Part shown: positions 5,013 to 6,353 of the stretch, piece after piece | How the letters are laid out: each line of letters starts with the position of its first letter | Position numbering within the stretch: position 1 is the first letter of the stretch | Origin: Pseudomonadota bacterium | Lineage (GTDB): Bacteria; Myxococcota_A; Polyangia; Fen-1088 | Direction of reading: 5' to 3' | Assembly (NCBI GenBank): GCA_017881285.1 | Contig: JADGRD010000216.1 | Location: 1 to 6,353, forward strand | Length of the DNA: 6,353 bases | Made by a program: the position numbers and the translations under genes | Notes under the pieces: generated by a model | Seen by the model: only the letters and a program-made list of their open reading frames with translations | What the model was told of the DNA's origin: nothing | Database searches by the model: none

Positions 5013-6353
5013 CTATTGCACGGTGACGTTGGTGATGCAGTACGCGAAGTCCTGCTCCGTGGAGGCGCTGCTGGGCACGATGACTTCGAGGGTCCTGAAG
5101 GCGGTGCTGGACGTGGCGAAACTGCCGGTGTTGTTCCAGCACATGGTATTGAACTTCTCGATGGGGATGGCATCGGTCATCGGCCCCCCGTAGCAGTAGT
5201 CCGTGCCGGTCTCGTCGGTCAGCTGCGCGCGCAGGGAGGAGTTCCCGGTCAGTGTGCCCGACTTCGTGACGGAAACCGTAATGCTGTTGGGGATGGTGAT
5301 GCTGCCCAGGGGGACGGCACCACCATCGGCAGCAACGGCGCCACCATCAGGACCGGCGGCACCTCCAGCAGCAGCCACGTCTTGGTTCAAGTTGAACCCA
5401 ACCCAAGCCACCGAATGGTAGGTCGGATCCGCGGTAATAGCACCTGAGGTGCACAAAGCGGACGGCGCAAACGCCGGTGTGCAAGACAATCCTCCTCCCG
5501 GTAGCCCTCCGGTGCAGGTCGGCGCACCGCAGGCGGTGGCGCTCGAATCAGTTCCCACCCAGGTCCCGGCCGAGCCATAGCCGTGCAGCGAGCCCGCGGT
5601 GACATAGTTGTCGTTGACGCTGAGCTGGCCCTCCGCGGTCGGAGCACCACCGTCGCACGAAGGACCCGAGTACGGCAGCGGGGTGGTCGACGGGAAGGTG
5701 CTGTTGATGGCAATCGAGAATCTGTTGCTGGTGAAGGGCATCCCGCCACTCCGCACCTCCATCCCGGCCTGGATCGCGTACATGTACCAGGAACTCTGGA
5801 CGTAGCCCCTGGCCACGGCGTCTTTGACGAAGGCGTTCAGATCCAGGTTGGTCACGGACGTCACGGCCGGACCTTTGATGATGTAGTCCATGTACGTCCA
5901 GCTATCGAGTGCCCCACCAGCGGCCATGTCAGCCACCCAGACGTCCCAGGTGTAGCCGCCCAGCTTCGCGGTGCCCAAGTGGTCCTTCCAGCCCTTGGCG
6001 TTCTTGGCGTCCAGCCAGAGCATCAGCTCGAGCCCCTTGGGGAATCCGCTGGCCCCGCAGTTATTGTCCGGGCAGAACCATATGTCGTAAGCCACGTTCC
6101 AGCGGTCGCTGTTGCCACCCCCGACGGAAAAATCCCAGCTACTGGTCAATTTGTAGACCTCGGTGACCGGCAGGGGAAGTATGGTTGCAGGACTGCAGTT
6201 GCCGTAGGAACAGCCGTAGAGCATGTTGGGGAATGAGGCCACGTTGTCCCCGCAGGGCGGAGGCCCCTGGGTCACGGAGAAGGCGCCGGTCGCGCTGTTG
6301 ATCTCCATACACTGGGTTCCGGGACAGACGGCCTTGTTCCAATAGTTCGACGA
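5013..6353 (-). CDS. GH12 endoglucanase with C-terminal accessory module (5' end outside window)
   Basis: The frame is open to the window edge, giving 446 visible residues. The Met codon at 6308 is internal: the 15 preceding residues (SSNYWNKAVCPGTQC) continue the GH12 fold and lead into MEINSATGAFSV, so the real start and signal peptide lie beyond 6353. The GH12 domain covers visible residues 1 to about 218. Glu109 in LELMLWLD is the expected nucleophile and Glu199 in AIQAGMEV the acid/base; YDIWF and YIIKG also fit. GH12 enzymes are retaining beta-1,4-glucanases or xyloglucanases. After a short linker, residues 243-446 form a Cys-containing, probably beta-sandwich module (LSVNDNYVTAGSLHGYG, SVAWVGFNLNQD, ITIPNSITVSV, ending FAYCITNVTVQ). 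I take it as a carbohydrate-binding or adhesion module without a firm family. It is interrupted at about 326-349 by a Gly/Ala/Asp-rich insert. It is the first gene of the unit with GH9. Confidence 0.9.
   Translation of the reverse strand, partial: SSNYWNKAVCPGTQCMEINSATGAFSVTQGPPPCGDNVASFPNMLYGCSYGNCSPATILPLPVTEVYKLTSSWDFSVGGGNSDRWNVAYDIWFCPDNNCGASGFPKGLELMLWLDAKNAKGWKDHLGTAKLGGYTWDVWVADMAAGGALDSWTYMDYIIKGPAVTSVTNLDLNAFVKDAVARGYVQSSWYMYAIQAGMEVRSGGMPFTSNRFSIAINSTFPSTTPLPYSGPSCDGGAPTAEGQLSVNDNYVTAGSLHGYGSAGTWVGTDSSATACGAPTCTGGLPGGGLSCTPAFAPSALCTSGAITADPTYHSVAWVGFNLNQDVAAAGGAAGPDGGAVAADGGAVPLGSITIPNSITVSVTKSGTLTGNSSLRAQLTDETGTDYCYGGPMTDAIPIEKFNTMCWNNTGSFATSSTAFRTLEVIVPSSASTEQDFAYCITNVTVQ
5307..5378 (-). 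repeat. Low-complexity Gly/Ala/Asp insert inside the GH12 accessory module
   Basis: The encoded stretch contains imperfect repeats of the type DGGAV and AGGAAG (for example GPDGGAVAADGGAVP). On the plus strand the DNA shows recurrent CACCATC and CAGCAG-like units. It separates FNLNQD from SITIPNSITVSV, strands that would be expected to belong to one beta-sandwich, so it is likely a flexible surface loop grown by slippage. Confidence 0.5.

Noticed and set aside
5583..6236. Plus-strand open frame of 217 codons opposite the GH12 gene
   Set aside because: The minus strand is a continuous GH12 protein with both catalytic Glu; the antisense product is low-quality Val/Gly/His-rich sequence.
6306..6308. 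ATG at 6308 as the GH12 start
   Set aside because: The frame is open upstream to the window edge and those residues continue the GH12 fold with Cys residues; there is no signal peptide after this Met.

Overview
The window reads as part of a high-GC genome of myxobacterial (Polyangia/Myxococcota) type. This is inferred from three things: GC-rich third codon positions; a secreted lipoprotein with a Gly/Ser/Thr-rich linker and a fibro-slime domain; and a GH12-GH9 cellulase pair with a Cys-containing, Gly/Ala-rich accessory module. No rRNA, tRNA or CRISPR array was seen.

Layout. (1) Positions 896 down to 1, minus strand: the N-terminal 298 residues of a fibro-slime lipoprotein whose 3' end lies outside the window. 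(2) 897-1765: a gene-poor scar with, in order, a fragment of a YhcG-type (DUF1016/PDDEXK) nuclease, a fragment of a DDE integrase-core transposase, and a decayed small reading frame. (3) 1766-2971, plus strand: an intact 401-residue exported, single-membrane-span coiled-coil protein of unknown function. (4) 2972-3296: a second, shorter relic and two hairpins. (5) 6353 down to 3297, minus strand: a two-gene unit, a GH12 endoglucanase (5' end outside the window) followed 36 nt later by a complete GH9 cellulase with an N-terminal Ig-like domain.

How the parts fit. GH12 and GH9 are both endo-acting beta-glucanase families, and their tight same-strand spacing suggests one transcript for extracellular cellulose or beta-glucan breakdown. 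The fibro-slime family is known from the cellulose degrader Fibrobacter, so the lipoprotein could be a surface adhesin with a related role. It lies more than 2 kb away across a rearranged stretch, so that link is only inference.

The most unusual feature is that the coiled-coil gene is bracketed by two direct copies of a 103-bp sequence (1344-1446 and 3015-3117; 4 mismatches by eye). A second, weaker pair of similar blocks (1653-1711 and 3134-3194) lies in the same order and orientation. The simplest reading is that two related, decayed copies of one small locus flank the gene, with an internal deletion in the right copy. The outer edge of the left copy touches the transposase fragment. The 1.67-kb stretch may therefore be a duplicated or inserted cassette.
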